DNA of 64,000 nucleotides from Myxococcales bacterium. Its GTDB lineage: Bacteria > Myxococcota_A > Polyangia > Polyangiales > Ga0077539. How positions within the stretch are numbered: the stretch's first letter is position 1; every line of letters begins with the position of its first letter. Location: NCBI GenBank assembly GCA_016793325.1, contig JAEUKI010000076.1:1-64000 (forward strand), in the 5' to 3' direction. The notes beneath the pieces were generated by a model. It saw only the letters and a list, made by a program, of their open reading frames with translations. It searched no databases and was not told where the DNA came from. A program made the position numbers and the translations under genes. Of the stretch, positions 32,428 through 41,829 are shown one piece after another.

Positions 32428-35157
32428 ATGACGAGCAGCGCTTCAGTGTCTCGCGCGGTGCACGTGCTGGCCGTCGCGTCGGGCGCGGCGGCGCTCGTGT
32501 ACGAGGTGCTCTGGACACGGCGGATGACGTTCGTGTTCGGCGCGAGCATCCGCGCGGTGAGCGCGGTGTTGGCGGCGTACATGGCGGGCCTCGCGCTCGG
32601 CGCGTTGGCGATCGAGCGCCGCGCGAAATCCAGCGCGTCGCCGCTGAGGGACTACGCGCTCATCGAGCTCTCGATCGCGGTCGCGGGCGTCGGCGTCGCG
32701 CCCTTGATCGACAGGCTTCGACAGGTCGACGGGTGGTTCTACGATCGCGGCGCCGCCGCGGGAACGCTCACCGCCGCGCGCTTCGCCCTCGCGCTCGTCG
32801 TCATCGGAGCGCCCGCAGCGCTCATGGGAGCGACCTTTCCGCTTCTTGCACGCGGCGCGAACACGAGCGGAACGCGCGTCCATTCGCTGTACGCAGCGAA
32901 CACCCTCGGCGCGGTCGCGGGCACGCTCTTCGCGGGCTTCTACGCGATCGGCGCGTTCGGCGTGCGACGGACCGAGTGGTTCGCGGTCGCGACCAACGTG
33001 CTCGTCGCGCTCGCGGCCTTCGCGCTCGCCAAGAGCGCGTTGATCGATGATGCGCGGTCCGAGGTCGATCACGACGATCGCTCCGATCTCAACGACCAAT
33101 CCGAAGACGAGCCACGAGAGCCCGAGCGCTCGCTCGCCACGCCCGCGATCACGGCGACGGTCTTCGTGACGGGCGCGGCGTGCATCGCGAGCGAGGTGCT
33201 CTGGTCGCGCTCGCTCGCGTTTCGGCTCTCGTGGCTCAACAACACGACGTACACGTTTCCCGCGATGCTGGCCTCGGTGCTCGCGGGCGTCACGCTCGGG
33301 AGCCTCGCGGTGGGCGCGATCTTGCGTCGCACCAAGCGGCCCGCGACGGCGTACGCGACGATCCTCTTGCTCTTGGGGACGACGATCGCCGCGTCCGCGC
33401 TCGTGACCGTGACGCGCGGCGGAGCGCCGTTCGGACGACCGCTCGACGCCTCGTTCGAGCTCATCGCGCGGCGCGCCCTCGCGAACGTGTTGGCGGAGGT
33501 GTGCGCCGTCGTGTTCGTCCCGTCGCTGTTGTTCGGGGCTGCTTTTCCGGCGGCGATTCGCGCGGTGGCCGGGGACGATCGCGCGTCTGCGGCGACGGCG
33601 GCGGCGCGCTTGTACGCCGCGAGCACCGCGGGCGCGATCGTCGGTTCGATCGGCGCGGCGTTCGTCTTGGTGCGCGCGTTCGGGATCGTGCGATCGCTGA
33701 CGGTGGTGGGCGCGACGGTGGCCGTCGTCGGAGCGCTCGCGCTCGTGCGAACGTCGGGGTCGCGACGGGCGAGGGCGCACGCGGCGACGCTCGCGAGCGC
33801 GCTCGTGTTCGCGATGATCTTCTGGAAATTGCCTCGTAGACCGCTGCTCATGGCCGACGACGCCCCGGCCGTCTTCTACGAAGAGGGGCCCACGGCCACC
33901 GTGGCGGTCGCGCGCGCCGAGGACGGCTACCTTCGCATCGACGTCGACGGCGTCCCCGTCGCGGGCACGTCCCCCACGATGCTCACCGACCAGAAGTCGC
34001 TCGCGCACTACCCCATGGTGCTCGTCGAGCGCCCCCGCTCGGCGCTCACCGTCGGCTTCGGCAGCGGCGGAACGTCGCACTCGCTCTTGCTCCACCGCGA
34101 GCTCGATCGCGTTCGCGCCGTCGAAATCGCGCCCGAAGTGCTCCACGGCGCACCGCACCTCACGGCGTCCAACCACGGCGTGCTCGCGCGCGGCGACGCG
34201 CGATACGGGGTTGTGCTCGACGACGCGCGCTCGTATCTCGCGCACACACATTCGAGATACGACATCATCGCCACGGATTGTACGGACCTTCGCTATCGCT
34301 CCAACGCCAACCTCTACGACGTCGAGTACTTTCGCTTCGTGCGCTCGCGGCTCGAGCGCGGAGGCGTCGTCGCCGTGTGGCTCCCGGTGGGCGGGCTCTC
34401 GCGGCCGATGTTCAAGGTCGCGCTCCGAACGTTCGGCGAAGTGTTCGCTGACTTTCTCGTGTTCTGGCCCAACGGATATCCGTCGCACTACGTCGTCCTC
34501 GTCGGCTTCGAGGGGCGCCGATCGCTTCGGTGGGAGCGCTTTCGAACGCTCCTCGCGAGCGCGCCCGTGCGAGACGACCTGCGCGAAGTGTCCCTCGAAG
34601 ATCCCGTGAAGGTCCTCTCGACGCTCGTGTCCGACGCGCGCTCTCTCCGCGGCGCGCTCGCGGACGCGCGGCTCAACACCGAAGATCGCCCGGTCCTCGA
34701 GTTCGAAGCGCCGCTCACCGGGTATTCGCCCCGCGCGACGACGGACAACCTCGAGTTTCTCGCGGACCACCGCGCAGCGCCCGAGTCCCTCCTCGATGGA
34801 GCGCTCTCGGAGGCCGAGCGCGCGCGCCTCCGACGGATGACCGCCGCGCTCCCGGCAGTGATCGCCGCGCACGGCGCGAGCTTCGCAGGCGAAACGCTGC
34901 GCTCGATGCGTCTCTACCTCGACGCGCTCGCGATCGCGCCGGACGACGCGGCCGTCGCGGCCCGCGTGCGCGAGCTCGTCGTGTCGCTCGCTTTGCGTCG
35001 AAGCGAGCCGTGGGTCGCGCTCGTGTTGTGCCGCGCCGAGCAGCTCGCCGGCGACCGCGATCGCGCGCGGGTGTGCTTCGAGCAGCGCGCACGCACGCGA
35101 GACGAAGAGCTCGAAGCGAGCGCCACGCGCTGGCACGCCGAGCTCGTCGCGCAGTGA
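32428..35157 (+). CDS. Polytopic membrane protein fused to a spermidine-synthase-like domain
   Basis: This 909-aa protein has about 12 hydrophobic segments in residues 10-470, repeated as two halves: each begins with a G/S-E-V/L-L-W-T/S-R motif (YEVLWTRRMTF near 25; SEVLWSRSLAF near 256). A soluble spermidine-synthase-like Rossmann domain follows (about 480-760) with VGFGSGGTSHSLLLH near 545 and DARSYL...YDIIATDCTDL. The family is widespread in Myxococcota and Proteobacteria; its reaction is not established, but polyamine aminopropyl transfer or SAM-dependent chemistry at the membrane is expected. A helical tail completes it. ATG 32428 lies 32 bases after the glycohydrolase, so it may extend that transcription unit. 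Confidence 0.85.
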   Translation: MTSSASVSRAVHVLAVASGAAALVYEVLWTRRMTFVFGASIRAVSAVLAAYMAGLALGALAIERRAKSSASPLRDYALIELSIAVAGVGVAPLIDRLRQVDGWFYDRGAAAGTLTAARFALALVVIGAPAALMGATFPLLARGANTSGTRVHSLYAANTLGAVAGTLFAGFYAIGAFGVRRTEWFAVATNVLVALAAFALAKSALIDDARSEVDHDDRSDLNDQSEDEPREPERSLATPAITATVFVTGAACIASEVLWSRSLAFRLSWLNNTTYTFPAMLASVLAGVTLGSLAVGAILRRTKRPATAYATILLLLGTTIAASALVTVTRGGAPFGRPLDASFELIARRALANVLAEVCAVVFVPSLLFGAAFPAAIRAVAGDDRASAATAAARLYAASTAGAIVGSIGAAFVLVRAFGIVRSLTVVGATVAVVGALALVRTSGSRRARAHAATLASALVFAMIFWKLPRRPLLMADDAPAVFYEEGPTATVAVARAEDGYLRIDVDGVPVAGTSPTMLTDQKSLAHYPMVLVERPRSALTVGFGSGGTSHSLLLHRELDRVRAVEIAPEVLHGAPHLTASNHGVLARGDARYGVVLDDARSYLAHTHSRYDIIATDCTDLRYRSNANLYDVEYFRFVRSRLERGGVVAVWLPVGGLSRPMFKVALRTFGEVFADFLVFWPNGYPSHYVVLVGFEGRRSLRWERFRTLLASAPVRDDLREVSLEDPVKVLSTLVSDARSLRGALADARLNTEDRPVLEFEAPLTGYSPRATTDNLEFLADHRAAPESLLDGALSEAERARLRRMTAALPAVIAAHGASFAGETLRSMRLYLDALAIAPDDAAVAARVRELVVSLALRRSEPWVALVLCRAEQLAGDRDRARVCFEQRARTRDEELEASATRWHAELVAQ

Positions 35158-35201
35158 AGATCGACGGCGCGACCGTGCGATACAGTGCGCGCGGCTTCGT
35201 G

Positions 35202-37337
35202 ATGAGATCGTCTGTCGTCTTGTTGTCGCTCGCGCTCGCGCTCGCGTCGAGCTGTCGTCGATCGAGCGAGTCGGTCGTCGGCGACAAGCCGCTCGAGTTC
35301 GGGATCGCTTCGAGCCCGATGGACAACGGCGAGCACGCGCCGTGGGTCGAGCCGTCCGATCGAGCCCTGGGCGCGGCGTGGCTCGACGCGAGACGCGCGT
35401 TTGCTGCGGGATTTCCCGATCCGATCGGGCGTCGCTACGCGCGGTGCGGCGACGACGTGGGCTTCGTCGTCGCGGTTCCGGGCGGCGTCGCGGTGATCGA
35501 TTGGCGCGGCTCGATCCGGCCGTGCGACGACGCGCGCGATGTCGAGAGGCCGTTTCCCGGGGAGTCGTTCGGAAATGTCGCGCGCGCTCTGTCGCTCGAC
35601 GCATCGCTCGCACGACGCAATCCCCTCACGCGCGCGCTCATCCTCCGAACGAACATCGGCGCCGACGCGCTCGCCAACGCGCCCGCGCGCCACGTCCGGC
35701 CCTTCGCCGCGCTCGAGGCGTGGGCCGAAGAGACCTGGCGCGTCGCGCTCTCGAACTACGTCGGCGAGGCGCGAGGCGCCACCGCAGAGCGCGCGCTTTT
35801 CTTCACGCGGGCGTCGCTCGCGGCCGTAGGCGTCTTCGAGCGAACGAGCGGTCCGACACGCACGTCCGACGCGCTCTGGTTCGCTCCAACGGCAGCGGCC
35901 CTCGCGCGACAGCTCGACGATCGCGTGGAGGACGCGGGGGCCGCTGAGCCTCTGCCCGACGGCGGTCGCGACGCAGGACAGCCCCGGATCGCCGTCTCCG
36001 TCGCGCGGCGCTGGCTCGCGGATTCGCGCTTCCCGTCGCGAACGCTGCGAGAGAGGTACGCGCCGTCTCCTGGGGCTCCGCGGCCGTCGCTCGAGTGGGT
36101 CGCGCCCGCGCTTCACGCGGTCCTTCGCCGCTCGGACGCGATCGAGCCGATGCTCGAGCTGCTCGCGCGGGGAGAGGCCTTCGTCCCGGTGCGCGTCGTC
36201 CCCTTCGAGCACCCCGAGCGCGTGAGGCCCGCGCGGCTCTACGAGCTCGCGTATCACTTCGTCGCCACGGCCCTCGCGTTCGACCCGATCTTCGAAGAGA
36301 TCGCCGCGGGCGCCGACGAGACCCGCCCGCGCACAGACAGCCTCGCGGCGCACCGCGCGTTCGTCGCTGGTGATCGTCGGGCGCTCGAAGACCTCGTAGC
36401 TCGATTTCGTGTGCGCATGGACGGCGCGACCTCGGGCGACGCCGAGCTCGCGCGCGCGCAGCTCGCCAACGAGTCGCTCTCGGCGATCGCAGCGGCAGCA
36501 GCGCAGCGATTGCCCGCCTACCGCGCGAACCCGCGTCGCGTCGGAGAGCAGCAGGCGCGCTACGAGGCGCGCGTCGCGCGCGACGCCGAGCTCATCGTGC
36601 GTCGGGCCGCGGCGCTCTTCGAGTCGCACCCCGCGTGGAGCTGCGCTGTCCTCGATCAGCTCGAGCGCGTCGCGCCCATGGTTTCGAGCGAGGCCCACGC
36701 GGCCCTCGTCGACCGGTTCGCTCGCGAGGGGCCGCTGACCGTCGAGACCGCGTCGTGCGTCGCGCGGGTCCTGCGTCCGCGCGCGGGCGAGGCGCAACCG
36801 GCGGTCGAAGAGCGATACGTGCGGTGGATCCGGCGCGCGGGCCCGCTCGTGTACGCGGCGAGCCCGTGCGACTCGATCGCCCACGGACCCGAGCGCACGC
36901 TCTCGATCGAGGCCCTTCGCGCTCACGCGATCGCGCCGCTCGAAGCGCTGCGAAGAGAGCGGGCTCCGCACGCGCTGCTGCGCGCGCTCGTGCGCTGGGT
37001 GCGACCCGAAGCGATCCGCTGCGCCTCGCACAATCCAACGTATTTCGACTGGGTGCGGGTCGTCCTCGCGCGCGCGGTGCCCGTGGGCTCGCCCGTCAGC
37101 GACGCGGTTCGCACCGGAGAGCCGTGGGGCCGGCGACGGAGGTGCCCCGTTGTGCACGACGGGTACGCGCGGGGCGAGGGCCGGATCCCTCTTCGAGACC
37201 TCGCGGGAATCGCCCACGCCTTCGCGGAGACCCGCGAGCCGTGCGCCCTGGCCGACCGGGCTCCGACGCTCGACGGGTGGCGATTTGCGCTCGAAGCCCA
37301 AGCGCGACGGGCGCGCGACGAGCGTGCAAATCGCTGA
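35202..37337 (+). CDS. Large lipoprotein of unknown function
   Basis: This 711-aa predicted lipoprotein has the signal MRSSVVLLSLALALASSC with a lipobox Cys at 18. GTG 35154 would overlap the previous stop but adds an unlikely leader. I recognise no domain. The body is Ala/Arg-rich and probably helical, with a short Asp/Gly-rich low-complexity insert (DAGAAEPLPDGGRDAG, near 245-260) and scattered paired Cys (for example CGDD.., CALAD). It lies 44 bases after the spermidine-synthase-like gene in the same direction and is probably co-transcribed. A periplasmic or outer-membrane partner of that membrane protein is one possibility. Confidence 0.75.
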   Translation: MRSSVVLLSLALALASSCRRSSESVVGDKPLEFGIASSPMDNGEHAPWVEPSDRALGAAWLDARRAFAAGFPDPIGRRYARCGDDVGFVVAVPGGVAVIDWRGSIRPCDDARDVERPFPGESFGNVARALSLDASLARRNPLTRALILRTNIGADALANAPARHVRPFAALEAWAEETWRVALSNYVGEARGATAERALFFTRASLAAVGVFERTSGPTRTSDALWFAPTAAALARQLDDRVEDAGAAEPLPDGGRDAGQPRIAVSVARRWLADSRFPSRTLRERYAPSPGAPRPSLEWVAPALHAVLRRSDAIEPMLELLARGEAFVPVRVVPFEHPERVRPARLYELAYHFVATALAFDPIFEEIAAGADETRPRTDSLAAHRAFVAGDRRALEDLVARFRVRMDGATSGDAELARAQLANESLSAIAAAAAQRLPAYRANPRRVGEQQARYEARVARDAELIVRRAAALFESHPAWSCAVLDQLERVAPMVSSEAHAALVDRFAREGPLTVETASCVARVLRPRAGEAQPAVEERYVRWIRRAGPLVYAASPCDSIAHGPERTLSIEALRAHAIAPLEALRRERAPHALLRALVRWVRPEAIRCASHNPTYFDWVRVVLARAVPVGSPVSDAVRTGEPWGRRRRCPVVHDGYARGEGRIPLRDLAGIAHAFAETREPCALADRAPTLDGWRFALEAQARRARDERANR

Positions 37338-37369
37338 GCGTCTCGATTGTGTGTGTCGAGACGACGTCG

Positions 37370-39067
37370 TCAGCGCGCGAGGCTCTCGAGGATGCGCTGG
37401 AGCTTCGCGGCGGTGATCATCGCGTCCGCTTCGCGATACACGGCTTGCACCGAGACGAGCCCGTCGCGGCGCAAAAGGATCGTGTTTCGAAAGGTCACCC
37501 CGGTGGTCATGGACGAGGTCTGCTCGATGCGGTGCAGGCCGTTGAGCATCGAGCGCGTCGGGGCGCCGAGCGATCGCGCGCCGCTCGGGGCGCCCATCGG
37601 CGTCGTTTGCTCCACGAACTCTCGCGCTGTCGAGTCGAGGAGCTCCTCGGTCGCGGCCATGGGATACGCGCCGAACACCATTCCGACGGACATGTCGTCG
37701 TCGCGGATCTCGGCGAGGGTCCACTCGCGACGCTCTGCGGTGTGCGTTCCGACCGCGACGGGAACGCGCGGCGCGCGCACTTCGAGCGACGTCGCCGCGA
37801 GCCGGTAGGTGGACCAACGATCGGGGTTGTCGCGCGTCCACACGCGGCCGAGCGCGAGTCCCATCGCGCCAGCGATGAACAGCGAGACGATCGCGCCGCG
37901 ACCGACCAGCGAGAGCCGCTCGGAGCGCTCTTCGATCGGCTCGTCGCCAGGGTGGGCAACGCCCGACAACACGAGCAAGAGCCCCGCGAGAAAGCCTCCT
38001 GCGTGCGCCGCGAGGCTCACGTTGGGCATGAGCGAGACGAAGACCTGCAGCGCGAGGTTTCCGACCGCGCTCTTTCGAAAATCGGCGATCGTCGCCTCGG
38101 GCAACGCGCCGCGCGGCTTGATCGCGAGCGCCACGGACGCTCCGATGAGGGCGAAGATCGCCCCCGACGCGCCGACGACGACCGAGGCTTTGCCGAACAG
38201 CGCAGCGCACACGCCGCCCGCGAGGGCGCCCGCGAAGTACACGAGTGAAAATCGCCCGCGCCCCAGCACGCGCTCGTAGAAGGCACCCAGGCTCAAGAGC
38301 GACAGGCCGTTCATCAGCACGTGATTGAACGAGCCGTGCACGAAGCTATACGACAAGAGCCGATACAGCTCGCCCGCCGCGACGCGCTCGCGCACGAGGG
38401 CGCCCATGCGCACGGCGGTCGACAGCGAGTCGACCCTGAACGCGAGCTGCGCGACGAACACGACCGCGATCGCCGCGAGAAGCGCGTACGTCACCGTCGG
38501 CCGCGCGGCCGCGTCGAGCTGTCCTCGAAAGACCTTCGCTTCCGCTGCTCGCTCTGCGCGTTGCTTCGCCGCGCTTCGAACGCGCTCGGCCAACGCGTCG
38601 CGCGCTGGCGAATCGAGCGGGGCTGCGTCGGTTCGTTCGAACTCGCGATCGATCGCGGAGGCCACCGTCGGCGAGAGCGACGCGCTCCATCGCTCGCCGC
38701 GCTCGTCGATGTGCGCCGCGCCGCGCGGGTGACTCGCGCTCGAATCCGCTGCCAACAGCGCGCGGAGCGTCTCTCGATGCTCGGCGCTCCCGCCGAGGAG
38801 CACGACGTCGATCGGCTCGCTCTCGAGTCGCGAGAGCAACAGCGCCAGCGCGTCGCCGAGCGCCTTTTGATCGCGGCCATCGACGCGAACGAGCACGACG
38901 AGCGGCGCGTCGTCCGTCGCCCAGAGCTGCGTTTGTTCACCCACCTGAATCGGGGCGGAGTTGCCGTCGACGAGCGCGCGAATCAGCCGCGCAGCGAGCG
39001 GGTCCTCGAGCCATCGTTCGAGCGTCGTCGTTGTGCGCTCAGCCTGTGGTGAACTCGAATTCTCCAT
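37370..39067 (-). CDS. Rhomboid family intramembrane serine protease with long soluble ends
   Basis: This 565-aa protein starts at ATG 39067. Residues 1-190 are soluble and unrecognised. The rhomboid core (about 195-400) has HGSFNHVLMNGLSLLSLG (TM2), GASGAIFALIGA with the catalytic Ser, and AHAGGFLAGL with the catalytic His, giving a Ser-His dyad. The remaining C-terminal ~150 residues form a soluble domain after one more membrane helix. Rhomboids cut transmembrane segments of substrate proteins. At 565 aa it is about twice the usual bacterial length, owing to the N- and C-terminal extensions. It is convergent with the upstream lipoprotein gene. Confidence 0.9.
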   Translation of the reverse strand: MENSSSPQAERTTTTLERWLEDPLAARLIRALVDGNSAPIQVGEQTQLWATDDAPLVVLVRVDGRDQKALGDALALLLSRLESEPIDVVLLGGSAEHRETLRALLAADSSASHPRGAAHIDERGERWSASLSPTVASAIDREFERTDAAPLDSPARDALAERVRSAAKQRAERAAEAKVFRGQLDAAARPTVTYALLAAIAVVFVAQLAFRVDSLSTAVRMGALVRERVAAGELYRLLSYSFVHGSFNHVLMNGLSLLSLGAFYERVLGRGRFSLVYFAGALAGGVCAALFGKASVVVGASGAIFALIGASVALAIKPRGALPEATIADFRKSAVGNLALQVFVSLMPNVSLAAHAGGFLAGLLLVLSGVAHPGDEPIEERSERLSLVGRGAIVSLFIAGAMGLALGRVWTRDNPDRWSTYRLAATSLEVRAPRVPVAVGTHTAERREWTLAEIRDDDMSVGMVFGAYPMAATEELLDSTAREFVEQTTPMGAPSGARSLGAPTRSMLNGLHRIEQTSSMTTGVTFRNTILLRRDGLVSVQAVYREADAMITAAKLQRILESLAR

Positions 39068-39202
39068 AGTTCGATCTCGATCGTTGGGATCGCTTGCGCT
39101 GTGCGCCCGTCGCGATCGAAGCGTTGTGTATAGCGCGGCGCCGATCCGTGGTCGCCGCGGTTGTTTCGAGAGTAGAGTGCCGTCTGCTTTGGAGAGTACG
39201 GC

Positions 39203-40261
39203 TTGAAGCAACGGCGGGGCAGGTTTCTCGTGTGCGCTGCGACGCTGCTCGTCGCGGTTCCTGCGTCGGGGCAGGAGCGCGAGGACAACGTCCGCTTCGC
39301 GTGGGTCCGAGACGAGGGCGCAGAGACGTGTCCGGACGCGACCGTGGTGCGTCGCGCGGTGAGCGATCGGGTCGGGCGTGACCCCTTCAGCGAGCGCGCG
39401 CGCACGTCGATCGACGCGATCGTGCGCCGAAATTCCCAGGGATTTGTCGCGCGATTCTTCGTTCGAGGCGCCTCGGATGAGCCGCTCGGGACGCGCGAGT
39501 TCACGAGCGCTGCGCCGACGTGCGAGCCCATCGTGGAGGCGCTCGCGCTCGCGCTCGCGATCGTGATCGACCCCACCGTCGCGCTCCGTCCCGAGCCGTT
39601 GGTGAGCACGTCGATCGTGCGCGCGTCGGTCACCCCGAGTCCGATTGCGGCGGTGCCGCGCAGGTCGCCGAGCCTCACGCTGACCGCGCTGCCGACGAGC
39701 CGATCGCAGATGGCGCTCGCGCTCTCGCTCTCGTTCGACGCTGCGCTCGGCGTGTTGCCGACGGTCGGCTTCGGCCCGGCTCTCGACGCGCACCTGCGAT
39801 TTTCGCGCTGGATCGCCGCGGACCTGTCCTCTCGTTGGCTCGCCGAACAACGGACATCGACGGCGCTCAGCGACTACGCGCTCTCGATGGCCAGCTCGTC
39901 CGCGAGCGTGTGCGTCGATCCCCTCGGATCGACGAGCGCCTCGCGCGCATCGTTCGCCGCGTGTGCGGCGCTCTCGGCTGGGGCGATCTCTGCGTCAGCG
40001 CTGCGACAACGCGCGATCGAGGGCGGCGTTCGACCGTGGGTCGCGCTCGGCCCCGCGTTGCGCGGCCAGCTGCGAGTCGTCGGTCCGCTCGTGCTCGAGG
40101 CGCGGCTCGGCGCGACGTTCGCGCTCGCGCGCAACGCGTACCTCGAAGAGAGCGGCGAGCCCGTGACCAGCGCGACCGTCTTCGAACAGCCGCTCGTCGG
40201 AGGCTACGCGTCGCTGGGCTTCGGCGTCGCGACCGAGCCGTTCGGCGCGAGTCGACCGTGA
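39203..40261 (+). CDS. Secreted/outer-membrane hypothetical protein
   Basis: This 352-aa protein starts at TTG 39203 behind GGAG, with a signal peptide (RRGRFLVCAATLLVAVPASG, cleavage near residue 23). Residues 30-130 contain a small alpha/beta module with two Cys (CPD near 43; CEP near 108), a pattern seen in many myxobacterial proteins placed before sigma-factor genes. The rest (about 160-350) alternates in hydrophobicity as beta-barrel or beta-sandwich strands do. The function is unknown. Next is an ECF sigma factor gene 18 bases downstream, so it may belong to that operon. Confidence 0.75.
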   Translation: MKQRRGRFLVCAATLLVAVPASGQEREDNVRFAWVRDEGAETCPDATVVRRAVSDRVGRDPFSERARTSIDAIVRRNSQGFVARFFVRGASDEPLGTREFTSAAPTCEPIVEALALALAIVIDPTVALRPEPLVSTSIVRASVTPSPIAAVPRRSPSLTLTALPTSRSQMALALSLSFDAALGVLPTVGFGPALDAHLRFSRWIAADLSSRWLAEQRTSTALSDYALSMASSSASVCVDPLGSTSASRASFAACAALSAGAISASALRQRAIEGGVRPWVALGPALRGQLRVVGPLVLEARLGATFALARNAYLEESGEPVTSATVFEQPLVGGYASLGFGVATEPFGASRP

Positions 40262-40279
40262 ATTTCTCGAATTGATTCA

Positions 40280-40951
40280 ATGTCTTTCAGCGCGCCGTCG
40301 AAAACGAGAAGGTCCGAGGGCCGGACCCGCACTTCCATGAGCGGAGCGTTCGCCGCATTGAAGGCACTCTTTCGAACGGCCCCCGCCGAGGGCACCGCTG
40401 TCGCGCCATCGCTCGACACGCTGGCTGTGTACGACCAGTACGCGGACTTCGTGTGGGCCACGCTCGCGCGGCTCGGCGCGCGCGACGCGCTGCTCGAGGA
40501 CCTCTCGCAAGAGGTGTTCGCCGTGGTGCACCAGCGGCTGCACTCGTACACGGGCGCGGGGACGCTCAACGCGTGGCTCTTTGGAATCTGTGTGCGCGTC
40601 ATGACGGCGCACCGTCGACGGGCGCACACGCGGCGCGAGCACGTCGTCGACGAGATGCCCGAGCCGTCGTCGCCGGGCCCTGCGGCGCTCGCGGGGCCGA
40701 TGTCTCCCGAAGAGCGCGCCGCGGAGAACGAAGGCCGCGTCTTGCTCGCTGCGCTGCTCGACGAGCTCGACCCCGAGCGTCGCGTGGCGTTCGTGATGTT
40801 CGAGATCGAAGGCCTCACGTGCGAGGAGATCTCCAAAGGACTCGGCGTTCCGATCGGGACCGTGTACTCGCGCCTGCACGCGGCGCGAAAACAGTTCGAG
40901 CAGGCGCTCGTCCGCCTCAACGCGCGCACACGACACGGAGGTCGCCGATGA
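40280..40951 (+). CDS. ECF-type RNA polymerase sigma factor
   Basis: This 223-aa protein has the two ECF domains: sigma2 (about 50-120) with YADFVWATLARLG and DLSQEVFAVVHQRL, and sigma4 (about 155-215) with LDELDPERRVAFVMFEIEGLTCEEISKGLGVPIGTVYSRLHAARK, which reads the -35 element. A longer-than-usual N-terminal tail (about 40 residues) may be partly non-coding if translation starts at ATG 40337. The next gene overlaps by ATGA and encodes the likely anti-sigma or membrane partner. It probably drives the secreted-lipoprotein operon downstream. Confidence 0.93.
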   Translation: MSFSAPSKTRRSEGRTRTSMSGAFAALKALFRTAPAEGTAVAPSLDTLAVYDQYADFVWATLARLGARDALLEDLSQEVFAVVHQRLHSYTGAGTLNAWLFGICVRVMTAHRRRAHTRREHVVDEMPEPSSPGPAALAGPMSPEERAAENEGRVLLAALLDELDPERRVAFVMFEIEGLTCEEISKGLGVPIGTVYSRLHAARKQFEQALVRLNARTRHGGRR

Positions 40952-41829
40952 ACGAACCTCGCCGTTGGCTCGACAGCAGCGACAGCGATCACGCGCAGCA
41001 TCGCTCGGTGCTCGCGCACGGAAAGCGTCACCCCAACCGTCCTCTCGACACGGCCACGCGCCGTCGCATGAGGCAGCGCGTCGCGGCGCTCTCGGCCACG
41101 GCCGTCGGCGCGTCGGTGTTCGTCGGTTGGCTGAAGGCGCTCGCGGCGGGCCTCGGGCTGAGCGCCGTCGTCGCAGGCGCGACGGTCGCGACGCTCGTCG
41201 CGCGAGACGCGTTGCGCGCGAACGCCAACGCAACCACCACGCCGCGACCTCAGCGAGCCGCCTCGCGCGCGCCTCGTGTCGCGACGGCGTCGCCGCAGCC
41301 CGCGCCGCACGAGCTCCCTCGTGTCGTTGCCGAGGCTCCAACGCCCGTCGCCGCGGCCGCGCCGAGCCCCGTTGCAACCGCGCCTTCGCTGCAAATTGCC
41401 AGGCGAAATACGCGCGTCGCGACGCGCGCGATCGACCCGTCTCCTGCGATCGTCGTCGCGTCCGCCTCGCCGATGCAGGCCGGATCCACCGGGCCCAGCC
41501 TGCCCTCGCCGCAGCCTGTCGCGTCCGCGAGCTCGCCCGAGGTCGCGCCATCGAGCGCTGCCGACGCGCTCACGCGAGAGCGGCTCATGCTCGAGCCCGC
41601 GCGCGCGGCGCTGGCGCGAGATCCCACCGCGGCGCTCGCGGCGATCGACCACTATCAACGCGCGTTCGAGCGCGGACAGCTCTTGGCCGAGAGCGAGTAC
41701 ATCGCGATCGAAGCGCTTCGGCGCTCGGGCCGCGGGGCGCAGGCGGACGCGCGCGCGGACGCGTTGGTGAGGCGATTTCCATCGAGCGTGTACGCGACGC
41801 TGCTCCGTCGACAGCGAGGGGAGCGATGA
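40948..41829 (+). CDS. Probable anti-sigma/membrane partner of the ECF sigma factor
   Basis: This 293-aa protein has a hydrophilic N-terminus of about 45 residues, one transmembrane stretch (about 48-85: LSATAVGASVFVGWLKALAAGLGLSAVVAGATVATL), a long Ala/Pro/Thr-rich periplasmic linker (about 95-215), and a C-terminal helical module with TPR character (LMLEPARAALARDPTAALAAIDHYQRAF...). The single-span topology and ATGA overlap with the sigma gene fit an anti-sigma or sensor role, but there is no zinc-binding HxxxCxxC motif. Similar proteins with this TPR end are common next to ECF genes in Myxococcota. Coupled by ATGA to the next gene. Confidence 0.75.
   Translation: MNEPRRWLDSSDSDHAQHRSVLAHGKRHPNRPLDTATRRRMRQRVAALSATAVGASVFVGWLKALAAGLGLSAVVAGATVATLVARDALRANANATTTPRPQRAASRAPRVATASPQPAPHELPRVVAEAPTPVAAAAPSPVATAPSLQIARRNTRVATRAIDPSPAIVVASASPMQAGSTGPSLPSPQPVASASSPEVAPSSAADALTRERLMLEPARAALARDPTAALAAIDHYQRAFERGQLLAESEYIAIEALRRSGRGAQADARADALVRRFPSSVYATLLRRQRGER

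Noticed and set aside
32443..35613. 1056-codon - strand frame over the spermidine-synthase-like gene
   Set aside because: Low-complexity Arg/Glu/His composition typical of the third-position shadow; no start site or motif.
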